Shown: positions 54,838 through 64,000 of the stretch, piece after piece | How the letters are laid out: the number at the start of each line of letters is the position of its first letter | How positions within the stretch are numbered: position 1 is the stretch's first letter | NCBI RefSeq assembly: GCF_904849725.1 | Contig: NC_058519.1 | Coordinates: 575,887,669-575,951,668 of the forward strand | DNA from: Hordeum vulgare subsp. vulgare | Taxonomy: Eukaryota; Streptophyta; Magnoliopsida; Poales; Poaceae | Direction: 5' to 3' | DNA: 64,000 bases | Position numbers and translations under genes: made by a program | The notes under the pieces: model-generated | What the model was told of the DNA's origin: nothing | Database searches by the model: none | What the model saw: the letters and a program-made list of their open reading frames with translations, nothing else

Positions 54838-55018
54838 CTTTTTAAATATATTTTTGCGCCACGTGACAAGGATGACGCGGGACCGTGATCTATATGACCT
54901 CATTTTCTTATTTTTGACGATTACTGTGTGACTTTTCCCACCGCGCTTGACACCCAACGACTAGTAGTAGTAGTAGTAGTAGGGGCAAGCATAAGGAACA
55001 AATAGATAGTTGCATGTC

Positions 55019-55138
55019 GGATGCGATCATACCAGCACTAAAGCACCGGATCCCATCAGAACTCCGAAGTTAAGCGTGCTTGGGCGATAGTAGTACTAGG
55101 ATGGGTGACCTCCTGGGAAGTCCTCGTGTTGCATTCCC
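55019..55138 (+). rRNA. 5S rRNA variant copy
   Basis: Full length with G70T (IE). Confidence 0.87.
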
Positions 55139-55260
55139 CTTTTTAAATATATTTTTGCGCCACGTGACAAGGATGACGCGGGACCGTGATCTATATGACC
55201 TCATTTTCTTATTTTTGACGATTACTGTGTGACTTTTCCCACCGCGCTTGACACCCAACG

Positions 55261-55290
55261 ACTACTACTACTACTAGTAGTAGTAGTAGT
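55261..55290. repeat. 30 bp perfect (ACT)5(AGT)5 palindrome
   Basis: The TAG tract starts with five ACT repeats on the same strand, giving a perfect inverted repeat centred on CTAG at 55274-55277. It could form a hairpin or cruciform. Second copy at 57097. Confidence 0.9.
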
Positions 55291-55328
55291 AGGGGCAAGC
55301 ATAAGGAACAAAGAGATAGTTGCATGTC

Positions 55329-55448
55329 GGATGCGATCATACCAGCACTAAAGCACCGGATCCCATCAGAACTCCGAAGTTAAGCGTGCTTGGGCGAGAG
55401 TAGTACTAGGATGGGTGACCTCCTGGGAAGTCCTCGTTTTGCATTCCC
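55329..55448 (+). rRNA. 5S rRNA variant copy
   Basis: Full length with G110T. Confidence 0.9.
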
Positions 55449-55626
55449 CTTTTTAAATATATTTTTGCGCCACGTGACAAGGATGACGCGGGAGCGTGAT
55501 CTATATGACCTCATTTTCTTATTTTTGACGATTACTGTGTGACTTTTTCCACCGCGCTTGACACCCAACGACTAGTAGTAGTAGTAGTAGGGGCACGCAT
55601 AAGGAACAAATAGATAGTTGCATGTC

Positions 55627-55746
55627 GGATGCGATCATACCAGCACTAAAGCACCGGATCCCATCAGAACTCCGAAGTTAAGCGTGCTTGGGCGAGAGTA
55701 GTACTAGGATGGGTGACCTCCTGGGAAGTCCTCGTGTTGCATTCCC
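55627..55746 (+). rRNA. 5S rRNA (consensus)
   Basis: Full length, consensus; flank GGGGCACGC. Confidence 0.95.
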
Positions 55747-55933
55747 CTTTTTAAATATATTTTTGCGCCACGTGACAAGGATGACGCGGGAGCGTGATCT
55801 ATATGACCTCATTTTCTTATTTTTGACGATTACTGTGTGACTTTTCCCACCGCGCTTGACACCCAACGACTAGTAGTAGTAGTAGTAGTAGTAGTAGGGG
55901 CAAGCATAAGGAACAAATAGATAGTTGCATGTC

Positions 55934-56053
55934 GGATGCGATCATACCAGCACTAAAGCACCGGATCCCATCAGAACTCCGAAGTTAAGCGTGCTTGGGC
56001 GAGAGTAGTACTAGGATGGGTGACCTCCTGGGAAGTCCTCGTGTTGCATTCCC
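55934..56053 (+). rRNA. 5S rRNA (consensus)
   Basis: Full length, consensus. Confidence 0.95.
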
Positions 56054-56177
56054 CTTTTTAAATATATTTTTGCGCCACGTGACAAGGATGACGCGGGAGC
56101 GTGATCTATATGACCTCATTTTCTTATTTTTGACGATTACTGTGTGACTTTTCCCACCGCGCTTGACACCCAACGAC

Positions 56178-56219
<42 letters not shown>

Positions 56220-56255
56220 GGGCAAGCATAAGGAACAAATAGATAGTTGCATGTC

Positions 56256-56375
56256 GGATGCGATCATACCAGCACTAAAGCACCGGATCCCATCAGAACT
56301 CCGAAGTTAAGCGTGCTTGGGCGAGAGTAGTACTAGGATGGGTGACCTCCTGGGAAGTCCTCGTGTTGCATTCCC
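56256..56375 (+). rRNA. 5S rRNA (consensus)
   Basis: Full length, consensus; CCCAACCACTAG spacer. Confidence 0.95.
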
Positions 56376-56553
56376 CTTTTTAAATATATTTTTGCGCCAC
56401 GTGACAAGGATGACGCGGGACCGTGATCTATATGACCTCATTTTCTTATTTTTGACGATTACTGTGTGACTTTTCCCACCGCGCTTGACACCCAACCACT
56501 AGTAGTAGTAGTAGTAGGGGCAAGCATAAGGAACAAATAGATAGTTGCATGTC

Positions 56554-56673
56554 GGATGCGATCATACCAGCACTAAAGCACCGGATCCCATCAGAACTCC
56601 GAAGTTAAGCGTGCTTGGGCGAGAGTAGTACTAGGATGGGTGACCTCCTGGGAAGTCCTCTTGTTGCATTCCC
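56554..56673 (+). rRNA. 5S rRNA variant copy
   Basis: Full length with G108T. Confidence 0.91.
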
Positions 56674-56854
56674 CTTTTTAAATATATTTTTGCGCCACGT
56701 GACAAGGATGACGCGGGACCGTGATCTATATGACCTCATTTTCTTATTTTTGACGATTACTGTGTGACTTTTCCCACCGCGCTTGACACCCAACGACTAG
56801 TAGTAGTAGTAGTAGTAGGGGCAAGCATAAGGAACAAATAGATAGTTGCATGTC

Positions 56855-56974
56855 GGATGCGATCATACCAGCACTAAAGCACCGGATCCCATCAGAACTC
56901 CGAAGTTAAGCGTGCTTGGGCGATAGTAGTACTAGGATGGGTGACCTCCTGGGAAGTCCTCGTGTTGCATTCCC
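56855..56974 (+). rRNA. 5S rRNA variant copy
   Basis: Full length with G70T (IE). Confidence 0.87.
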
Positions 56975-57096
56975 CTTTTTAAATATATTTTTGCGCCACG
57001 TGACAAGGATGACGCGGGACCGTGATCTATATGACCTCATTTTCTTATTTTTGACGATTACTGTGTGACTTTTCCCACCGCGCTTGACACCCAACG

Positions 57097-57126
57097 ACTA
57101 CTACTACTACTAGTAGTAGTAGTAGT
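57097..57126. repeat. 30 bp perfect (ACT)5(AGT)5 palindrome
   Basis: Same inverted repeat as at 55261, centred between 57111 and 57112. Confidence 0.9.
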
Positions 57127-57167
57127 AGTAGGGGCAAGCATAAGGAACAAAGAGATAGTTGCATGTC

Positions 57168-57287
57168 GGATGCGATCATACCAGCACTAAAGCACCGGAT
57201 CCCATCAGAACTCCGAAGTTAAGCGTGCTTGGGCGAGAGTAGTACTAGGATGGGTGACCTCCTGGGAAGTCCTCGTTTTGCATTCCC
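57168..57287 (+). rRNA. 5S rRNA variant copy
   Basis: Full length with G110T. Confidence 0.9.
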
Positions 57288-57465
57288 CTTTTTAAATATA
57301 TTTTTGCGCCACGTGACAAGGATGACGCGGGAGCGTGATCTATATGACCTCATTTTCTTATTTTTGACGATTACTGTGTGACTTTTTCCACCGCGCTTGA
57401 CACCCAACGACTAGTAGTAGTAGTAGTAGGGGCAAGCATAAGGAACAAATAGATAGTTGCATGTC

Positions 57466-57585
57466 GGATGCGATCATACCAGCACTAAAGCACCGGATCC
57501 CATCAGAACTCCGAAGTTAAGCGTGCTTGGGCGAGAGTAGTACTAGGATGGGTGACCTCCTGGGAAGTCCTCGTGTTGCATTCCC
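57466..57585 (+). rRNA. 5S rRNA (consensus)
   Basis: Full length, consensus; ACCGTG spacer. Confidence 0.95.
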
Positions 57586-57775
57586 CTTTTTAAATATATT
57601 TTTGCGCCACGTGACAAGGATGACGCGGGACCGTGATCTATATGACCTCATTTTCTTATTTTTGACGATTACTGTGTGACTTTTCCCACCGCGCTTGACA
57701 CCCAACGACTAGTAGTAGTAGTAGTAGTAGTAGTAGTAGGGGCAAGCATAAGGAACAAATAGATAGTTGCATGTG

Positions 57776-57895
57776 GGATGCGATCATACCAGCACTAAAG
57801 CACCGGATCCCATCAGAACTTCGAAGTTAAGCGTGCTTGGGCGAGAGTAGTACTAGGATGGGTGACCTCCTGGGAAGTCCTCGTGTTGCATTCCC
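57776..57895 (+). rRNA. 5S rRNA variant copy (-1 G)
   Basis: Full length with C46T; the base at -1 is G instead of C. Confidence 0.9.
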
Positions 57896-58076
57896 CTTTT
57901 TAAATATATTTTTGCGCCACGTGACAAGGATGACGCGGGAGCGTGATCTATATGACCTCATTTTCTTATTTTTGACGATTACTGTGTGACTTTTCCCACC
58001 GCGCTTGACACCCAACGACTACTAGTAGTTGTAGTAGTAGGGGCAAGCATAAGGAACAAATAGATAGTTGCATGTC

Positions 58077-58196
58077 GGATGCGATCATACCAGCACTAAA
58101 GCACCGGATCCCATCAGAACTTCGGAGTTAAGCGTGCTTGGACGAGAGTAGTACTAGGATGGGTGACCTCCTGGGAAGTCCTCGTGTTGCATTCCC
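58077..58196 (+). rRNA. 5S rRNA variant copy
   Basis: Full length with C46T, A49G and G66A; spacer GGATGTCGCGGGA. Twin gene at 60277. Confidence 0.87.
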
Positions 58197-58320
58197 CTTT
58201 TTAAATATATTTTTGCGCCACGTGACAAGGATGTCGCGGGAGCGTGATCTATATGACCTCATTTTCTTATTTTTGACGATTACTGTGTGACTTTTCCCAC
58301 CGCGCTTGACACCCAACGAC

Positions 58321-58362
<42 letters not shown>

Positions 58363-58398
58363 GGGCAAGCATAAGGAACAAATAGATAGTTGCATGTC

Positions 58399-58515
58399 GG
58401 ATGCGATCATACCAGCACTAAAGCACCGGATCCCATCAGAACTCCGAAGTTAAGCGTGCTTGGGCGAGAGTAGTACTATTATGGGTGACCTCCTGGGACT
58501 CCGTGTTGCATTCCC
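58399..58515 (+). rRNA. 5S rRNA, 3 nt deletion copy
   Basis: CTGGGACTCCGTG replaces CTGGGAAGTCCTCGTG, three bases short (117 nt); also G81T and G82T in the C box. Probably impaired. Related to 60857 and 63036. Confidence 0.78.
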
Positions 58516-58639
58516 CTTTTTAATTATATTTTTGCGCCACGTGACAAGGATGACGCGGGAGCGTGATCTATATGACCTCATTTTCTTATTTTTGACGATT
58601 ACCGTGTGACTTTTCCCACCGCGCTTGACACCCAACGAC

Positions 58640-58678
<39 letters not shown>

Positions 58679-58714
58679 GGGCAAGCATAAGGAACAAATA
58701 GATAGTTGCATGTC

Positions 58715-58834
58715 GGATGCGATCATACCAGCACTAAAGCACCGGATCCCATCAGAACTCCGAAGTTAAGCATGCTTGGGCGAGAGTATTACTAGGATGG
58801 GTGACCTCCTGGGAAGTCCTCATGTTGCATTCCC
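58715..58834 (+). rRNA. 5S rRNA variant copy
   Basis: Full length with G58A (A box), G75T and G108A; spacer TTTTTACATATA. Confidence 0.84.
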
Positions 58835-58958
58835 CTTTTTACATATATTTTTGCGCCACGTGACAAGGATGACGCGGGACCGTGATCTATATGACCTCAT
58901 TTTCTTATTTTTGACGATTACTGTGTGACTTTTCCCACCGCGCTTGACACCCAACGAC

Positions 58959-58997
<39 letters not shown>

Positions 58998-59033
58998 GGG
59001 CAAGCATAAGGAACAAATAGATAGTTGCATGTC

Positions 59034-59153
59034 GGATGCGATCATACCAGCACTAAAGCACCGGATCCCATCAGAACTCCGAAGTTAAGCGTGCTTGGGC
59101 GAGAGTAGTACTAGGATGGGTGACCTCCTGGGCAGTCCTCGTGTTGCATTCCC
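59034..59153 (+). rRNA. 5S rRNA variant copy
   Basis: Full length with A100C, shared with 61489 and 63662. Confidence 0.91.
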
Positions 59154-59343
59154 CTTTTTAAATATATTTTTGCGCCACGTGACAAGGATGACGCGGGACC
59201 GTGATCTATATGACCTCATTTTCTTATTTTTGACGATTATTGTGTGACTTTTCCCACCGCGCTTGACACCCAACGACTAGTAGTAGTAGTAGTAGTAGTA
59301 GTAGTAGGGGCAAGCATAAGGAACAAATAGATAGTTGCATGTC

Positions 59344-59463
59344 GGATGCGATCATACCAGCACTAAAGCACCGGATCCCATCAGAACTCCGAAGTTAAGC
59401 GTGCTTGGGCGAGAGTAGTACTAGGATGGGTGACCTCCTCGGAAGTCCTCGTGTTGCATTCCC
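59344..59463 (+). rRNA. 5S rRNA variant copy
   Basis: Full length with G97C, shared with 61805, 62118 and 62434. Confidence 0.91.
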
Positions 59464-59587
59464 CTTTTTAAATATATTTTTGCGCCACGTGACAAGGATG
59501 ACGCGGGACCGTGATCTATATGACCTCATTTTCTTATTTTTGACGATTACTGTGTGACTTTTCCCACCGCGCTTGACACCCAACGAC

Positions 59588-59626
<39 letters not shown>

Positions 59627-59662
59627 GGGCAAGCATAAGGAACAAATAGATAGTTGCATGTC

Positions 59663-59782
59663 GGATGCGATCATACCAGCACTAAAGCACCGGATCCCAT
59701 CAGAACTCCGAAGTTAAGCGTGCTTGGGCGAGAGTAGTACTAGGATGGGTGACCTCCTGTGAAGTCCTCGTGTTGCATTCCC
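59663..59782 (+). rRNA. 5S rRNA variant copy
   Basis: Full length with G98T. Confidence 0.91.
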
Positions 59783-59966
59783 CTTTTTAAATATATTTTT
59801 GCGCCACGTGACAAGGATGACGCGGGAGCGTGATCTATATGACCTCATTTTCTTATTTTTGACGATTACTGTGTGACTTTTCCCACCGCGCTTGACACCC
59901 AACGACTATTAGTAGTAGTAGTAGTAGTAGGGGCAAGCATAAGGAACAAATAGATAGTTGCATGTC

Positions 59967-60086
59967 GGATGCGATCATACCAGCACTAAGGCACCGGATC
60001 CCATCAGAACTCCAAAGTTAAGCGTGCTTGGGCAAGAGTAGTACTAGGATGGGTGACCTCCTGGGAAGTCCTCGTGTTGCATTCCC
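59967..60086 (+). rRNA. 5S rRNA variant copy
   Basis: Full length with A24G, G48A and G68A (IE); spacer AAATATCTTTTTG. Confidence 0.85.
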
Positions 60087-60276
60087 CTTTTTAAATATCT
60101 TTTTGCGCCACGTGACAAGGATGACGCGGGACCGTGATCTATATGACCTCATTTTCTTATTTTTGACGATTACTGTGTGACTTTTCCCACCGCGCTTGAC
60201 ACCCAACGACTACTAGTAGTAGTAGTAGTAGTAGTAGTAGGGGCAAGCATAAGGAACAAATAGATAGTTGCATGTC

Positions 60277-60396
60277 GGATGCGATCATACCAGCACTAAA
60301 GCACCGGATCCCATCAGAACTTCGGAGTTAAGCGTGCTTGGACGAGAGTAGTACTAGGATGGGTGACCTCCTGGGAAGTCCTCGTGTTGCATTCCC
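60277..60396 (+). rRNA. 5S rRNA variant copy
   Basis: Full length with C46T, A49G and G66A. Confidence 0.87.
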
Positions 60397-60574
60397 CTTT
60401 TTAAATATATTTTTGCGCCACGTGACAAGGATGACGCGGGACCGTGATCTATATGACCTCACTTTCTTATTTTTGACGATTACTGTGTGACTTTTCCCAC
60501 CGCGCTTGACACCCAACGACTAGTAGTAGTAGTAGTAGGGGCAAGCATAAGGAACAAATAGATAGTTGCATGTC

Positions 60575-60636
60575 GGATGCGATCATACCAGCACTAAAGC
60601 ACCGGATCCCATGGGAAGTCCTCGTGTTGCATTCCC
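60575..60636 (+). pseudogene. 5S pseudogene, 58 nt internal deletion
   Basis: GATCCCAT is joined to GGGAAGTCC, removing the whole internal control region; 62 nt remain with both ends and the terminator. Only copy of this class in the window. Confidence 0.93.
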
Positions 60637-60760
60637 CTTTTTAAATATATTTTTGCGCCACGTGACAAGGATGACGCGGGAGCGTGATCTATATGACCTC
60701 ATTTTCTTATTTTTGACGATTACTGTGTGACTTTTCCCACCGCGCTTGACACCCAACGAC

Positions 60761-60820
<60 letters not shown>
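60761..60820. repeat. (TAG)20 tract
   Basis: Uninterrupted tract in the spacer of the deleted gene at 60575. Confidence 0.95.
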
Positions 60821-60856
60821 GGGCAAGCATAAGGAACAAATAGATAGTTGCATGTC

Positions 60857-60973
60857 GGATGCGATCATACCAGCACTAAAGCACCGGATCCCATCAGAAC
60901 TCCGAAGTTAAGCGTGCTTGGGCGAGAGTAGTACTATTATGGGTGACCTCCTGGGACTCCGTGTTGCATTCCC
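60857..60973 (+). rRNA. 5S rRNA, 3 nt deletion copy
   Basis: Same lesion as 58399 with G81T and G82T (117 nt); spacer GATTACCGTGTGAC. Confidence 0.78.
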
Positions 60974-61097
60974 CTTTTTAAATATATTTTTGCGCCACGT
61001 GACAAGGATGACGCGGGAGCGTGATCTATATGACCTCATTTTCTTATTTTTGACGATTACCGTGTGACTTTTCCCACCGCGCTTGACACCCAACGAC

Positions 61098-61130
<33 letters not shown>

Positions 61131-61166
61131 GGGCAAGCATAAGGAACAAATAGATAGTTGCATGTC

Positions 61167-61286
61167 GGATGCGATCATACCAGCACTAAAGCACCGGATC
61201 CCATCAGAACTCCGAAGTTAAGCGTGCTTGGGCGAGAGTAGTACTAGGATGGGTGACCTCCTGGGAAGTCCTCGTGTTGCATTCCC
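61167..61286 (+). rRNA. 5S rRNA (consensus)
   Basis: Full length, consensus. Confidence 0.95.
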
Positions 61287-61410
61287 CTTTTTAAATATAT
61301 TTTTGCGCCACGTGACAAGGATGACGCGGGACCGTGATCTATATGACCTCATTTTCTTATTTTTGACGATTACTGTGTGACTTTTCCCACCGCGCTTGAC
61401 ACCCAACGAC

Positions 61411-61452
<42 letters not shown>

Positions 61453-61488
61453 GGGCAAGCATAAGGAACAAATAGATAGTTGCATGTC

Positions 61489-61608
61489 GGATGCGATCAT
61501 ACCAGCACTAAAGCACCGGATCCCATCAGAACTCCAAAGTTAAGCGTGCTTGGGCGAGAGTAGTACTAGGATGGGTGACCTCCTGGGCAGTCCTCGTGTT
61601 GCATTCCC
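61489..61608 (+). rRNA. 5S rRNA variant copy
   Basis: Full length with G48A and A100C. Confidence 0.9.
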
Positions 61609-61732
61609 CTTTTTAAATATATTTTTGCGCCACGTGACAAGGATGACGCGGGACCATGATCTATATGACCTCATTTTCTTATTTTTGACGGTTACTGTGT
61701 GACTTTTCCCACCGCGCTTGACACCCAACGAC

Positions 61733-61768
<36 letters not shown>

Positions 61769-61804
61769 GGGCAAGCATAAGGAACAAATAGATAGTTGCA
61801 TGTC

Positions 61805-61924
61805 GGATGCGATCATACCAGCACTAAAGCACCGGATCCCATCAGAACTCCGAAGTTAAGCGTGCTTGGGCGAGAGTAGTACTAGGATGGGTGACCTCCT
61901 CGGAAGTCCTCGTGTTGCATTCCC
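61805..61924 (+). rRNA. 5S rRNA variant copy
   Basis: Full length with G97C; spacer has the rare GGGTCCGTG allele, shared only with the next unit. Confidence 0.91.
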
Positions 61925-62048
61925 CTTTTTAAATATATTTTTGCGCCACGTGACAAGGATGACGCGGGTCCGTGATCTATATGACCTCATTTTCTTATTT
62001 TTGACGATTACTGTGTGACTTTTCCCACCGCGCTTGACACCCAACGAC

Positions 62049-62081
<33 letters not shown>

Positions 62082-62117
62082 GGGCAAGCATAAGGAACAA
62101 ATAGATAGTTGCATGTC

Positions 62118-62237
62118 GGATGCGATCATACCAGCACTAAAGCACCGGATCCCATCAGAACTCCGAAGTTAAGCGTGCTTGGGCGAGAGTAGTACTAGGA
62201 TGGGTGACCTCCTCGGAAGTCCTCGTGTTGCATTCCC
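62118..62237 (+). rRNA. 5S rRNA variant copy
   Basis: Full length with G97C and GGGTCCGTG spacer; single-unit tandem duplicate (313 bp) of the previous one. Confidence 0.91.
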
Positions 62238-62361
62238 CTTTTTAAATATATTTTTGCGCCACGTGACAAGGATGACGCGGGTCCGTGATCTATATGACCT
62301 CATTTTCTTATTTTTGACGATTACTGTGTGACTTTTCCCACCGCGCTTGACACCCAACGAC

Positions 62362-62397
<36 letters not shown>

Positions 62398-62433
62398 GGG
62401 CAAGCATAAGGAACAAATAGATAGTTGCATGTC

Positions 62434-62553
62434 GGATGCGATCATACCAGCACTAAAGCACCGGATCCCATCAGAACTCCGAAGTTAAGCGTGCTTGGGC
62501 GAGAGTAGTACTAGGATGGGTGACCTCCTCGGAAGTCCTCGTGTTGCATTCCC
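62434..62553 (+). rRNA. 5S rRNA variant copy
   Basis: Full length with G97C; spacer TTTTGTTATT. Confidence 0.91.
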
Positions 62554-62740
62554 CTTTTTAAATATATTTTTGCGCCACGTGACAAGGATGACGCGGGAGC
62601 GTGATCTATATGACCTCATTTTGTTATTTTTGACGATTACTGTGTGACTTTTCCCACCGCGCTTGACACCCAACGACTAGTAGTAGTAGTAGTAGTAGTA
62701 GTAGGGGCAAGCATAAGGAAAAAATAGATAGTTGCATGTC

Positions 62741-62850
62741 GGATGCGATCATACCAGCACTAAAGCATCTGATCCCATCAGAACTCTGAAGTTAAGCGTG
62801 CTTGGGCGAGAGTAGTACTAGGATGGGTGACCTCCTGGGAAGTCCTCGTG
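62741..62850 (+). pseudogene. 5S pseudogene, 110 nt, 3' end deleted
   Basis: Positions 1-110 fused to ATATTTTTGCG, so the last 10 nt and the terminator are lost while the internal control region stays and a T5 run follows within 3 bases. Also C28T, G30T and C47T. A third distinct 3' truncation junction, besides the 94 nt and 89 nt types. Confidence 0.92.
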
Positions 62851-62963
62851 ATATTTTTGCGCCACGTGACAAGGATGACGCGGGACCGTGATCTATATGA
62901 CCTCATTTTCTTATTTTTGACGATTACTGTGTGACTTTTCCACCGCGCTTGACACCCAACGAC

Positions 62964-62999
<36 letters not shown>

Positions 63000-63035
63000 G
63001 GGCAAGCATAAGGAACAAATAGATAGTTGCATGTC

Positions 63036-63152
63036 GGATGCGATCATACCAACACTAAAGCACCGGATCCCATCAGAACTCCGAAGTTAAGCGTGCTTGG
63101 GCGAGAGTAGTACTAGGATGGGTGACCTCCTGGGACTCCGTGTTGCATTCCC
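63036..63152 (+). rRNA. 5S rRNA, 3 nt deletion copy
   Basis: CTGGGACTCCGTG junction (117 nt) as at 58399, but with an intact C box and with G17A. Confidence 0.8.
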
Positions 63153-63276
63153 CTTTTTAAATATATTTTTGCGCCACGTGACAAGGAAGACGCGGGAGCG
63201 TGATCTATATGACCTCATTTTCTTATTTTTGACGATTACCGTGTGACTTTTCCCACCGCGCTTGACACCCAACGAC

Positions 63277-63309
<33 letters not shown>

Positions 63310-63345
63310 GGGCAAGCATAAGGAACAAATAGATAGTTGCATGTC

Positions 63346-63465
63346 GGATGCGATCATACCAGCACTAAAGCACCGGATCCCATCAGAACTCCAAAGTTAA
63401 GCGTGCTTGGGCGAGAGTAGTACTAGGATGGGTGACCTCCTGGGAAGTCCTCGTGTTGCATTCCC
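63346..63465 (+). rRNA. 5S rRNA variant copy
   Basis: Full length with G48A; spacer TTTTTGCACCACG. Confidence 0.92.
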
Positions 63466-63589
63466 CTTTTTAAATATATTTTTGCACCACGTGACAAGGA
63501 TGACGCGGGACCGTGATCTATATGACCTCATTTTCTTATTTTTGACGATTACTGTGTGACTTTTCCCACCGCGCTTGACACCCAACGAC

Positions 63590-63625
<36 letters not shown>

Positions 63626-63661
63626 GGGCAAGCATAAGGAACAAATAGATAGTTGCATGTC

Positions 63662-63781
63662 GGATGCGATCATACCAGCACTAAACCACCGGATCCCATC
63701 AGAACTCCGAAGTTAAGCGTGCTTGGGCGAGAGTAGTACTAGGATGGGTGACCTCCTGGGCAGTCCTCGTGTTGCATTCCC
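63662..63781 (+). rRNA. 5S rRNA variant copy
   Basis: Full length with G25C and A100C. Confidence 0.9.
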
Positions 63782-63959
63782 CTTTTTAAATATATTTTTG
63801 CGCCACGTGACAAGGATGACGCGGGACCGTGATCTATATGACCTCATTTTCTTATTTTTGACGATTACTGTGTGACTTTTCCCACCGCGCTTGACACCCA
63901 ACGACTAGTAGTAGTAGTACTAGGGGCAAGCATAAGGAACAAATAGATAGTTGCATGTC

Positions 63960-64000
63960 GGATGCGATCATACCAGCACTAAAGCACCGGATCCCATCAG
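63960..64000 (+). rRNA. 5S rRNA, partial (right edge)
   Basis: Positions 1-41 only, consensus so far; the window ends inside the gene, so the array continues. Confidence 0.93.

Larger units (their letters stand above)
51664..55018 (+). repeat. 11-unit higher-order repeat, copy 2
   Basis: Tandem copy of 48285-51663 (see there). Point differences between copies are few; for example G65A only in copy 1, A27G only in copy 2. Confidence 0.92.
54417..55626 (+). repeat. 4-unit duplicated block, copy 1
   Basis: Units at 54417, 54718 (G108T), 55019 (G70T) and 55329 (G110T) match 56256, 56554, 56855 and 57168 at 1836-1839 bp, including the CTA/TAG palindrome and the CAAAGAGATAG flank. Confidence 0.9.
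56256..57465 (+). repeat. 4-unit duplicated block, copy 2
   Basis: Counterpart of 54417-55626. Confidence 0.9.

Overview
The whole 64 kb window is one uninterrupted head-to-tail array of nuclear 5S ribosomal RNA genes (5S rDNA), all on the + strand. No protein-coding gene, tRNA, transposable element, CRISPR array or other gene class is visible, and neither edge of the array is reached. The gene sequence (starts GGATGCGATC, ends TTGCATTCCC, contains GGATCC, has the A box/IE/C box internal promoter) is a typical plant 5S gene of the form I associate with grasses (Poaceae). The spacer cannot be tied to a species from memory, so the host call stays at 'flowering plant, probably a grass'.

Layout: I count 208 units (207 begun and ended inside the window plus one cut by the right edge; bases 1-152 are the tail of a preceding spacer). 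A typical unit is about 300-320 bp: a 120 nt gene, then C(T)5 (Pol III terminator), an AT-rich stretch, a CACGTG palindrome, a conserved middle of about 110 bp, a variable (TAG)n microsatellite (about 4 to 64 repeats) and about 35 bp of upstream sequence leading into the next gene. About 174 copies are full length without an indel and about 42 of those match the consensus exactly by eye. The rest are pseudogenes or indel variants in a few recurring classes: a 37 bp deletion of the gene 3' end and terminator (10 copies), a 21 nt deletion of IE plus C box (2), 38, 58 and 62 nt internal deletions (2, 1, 2), a 23 nt duplication of IE plus C box (2), 6 nt (3), 3 nt (3) and 1 nt (3) deletions, two units with almost no gene at all, one 31 nt remnant, one 89 nt and one 110 nt truncation.

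The same private variants recur in the same order at fixed distances, so the array is built of multi-unit duplications: a 13-unit block of about 4.0 kb repeated in tandem (15679-23657), an 11-unit block of about 3.35 kb repeated in tandem (48285-55018), 2-, 3- and 4-unit tandem blocks (28908-30144; 2373-4196; 54417-57465 with spacing), and longer-range copies (22.7-25.5 kb with 33.2-36.1 kb; 30.4-33.1 kb with 37.3-40.0 kb; 41.6-44.9 kb with 46.2-50.1 kb). Other variants are confined to short neighbourhoods, as expected when homogenisation acts mainly between neighbours.

Function: each intact gene would be transcribed by RNA polymerase III (TFIIIA on the internal control region, then TFIIIC/TFIIIB) to give the 5S RNA of the large ribosomal subunit. 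I found no novel multi-gene system. The observations most worth checking are the truncated genes that keep their internal promoter and gain a new T-tract, their linkage to long TAG expansions, the higher-order duplications, and the spacer haplotype that changes the base just before the transcription start. All variants were read by eye.
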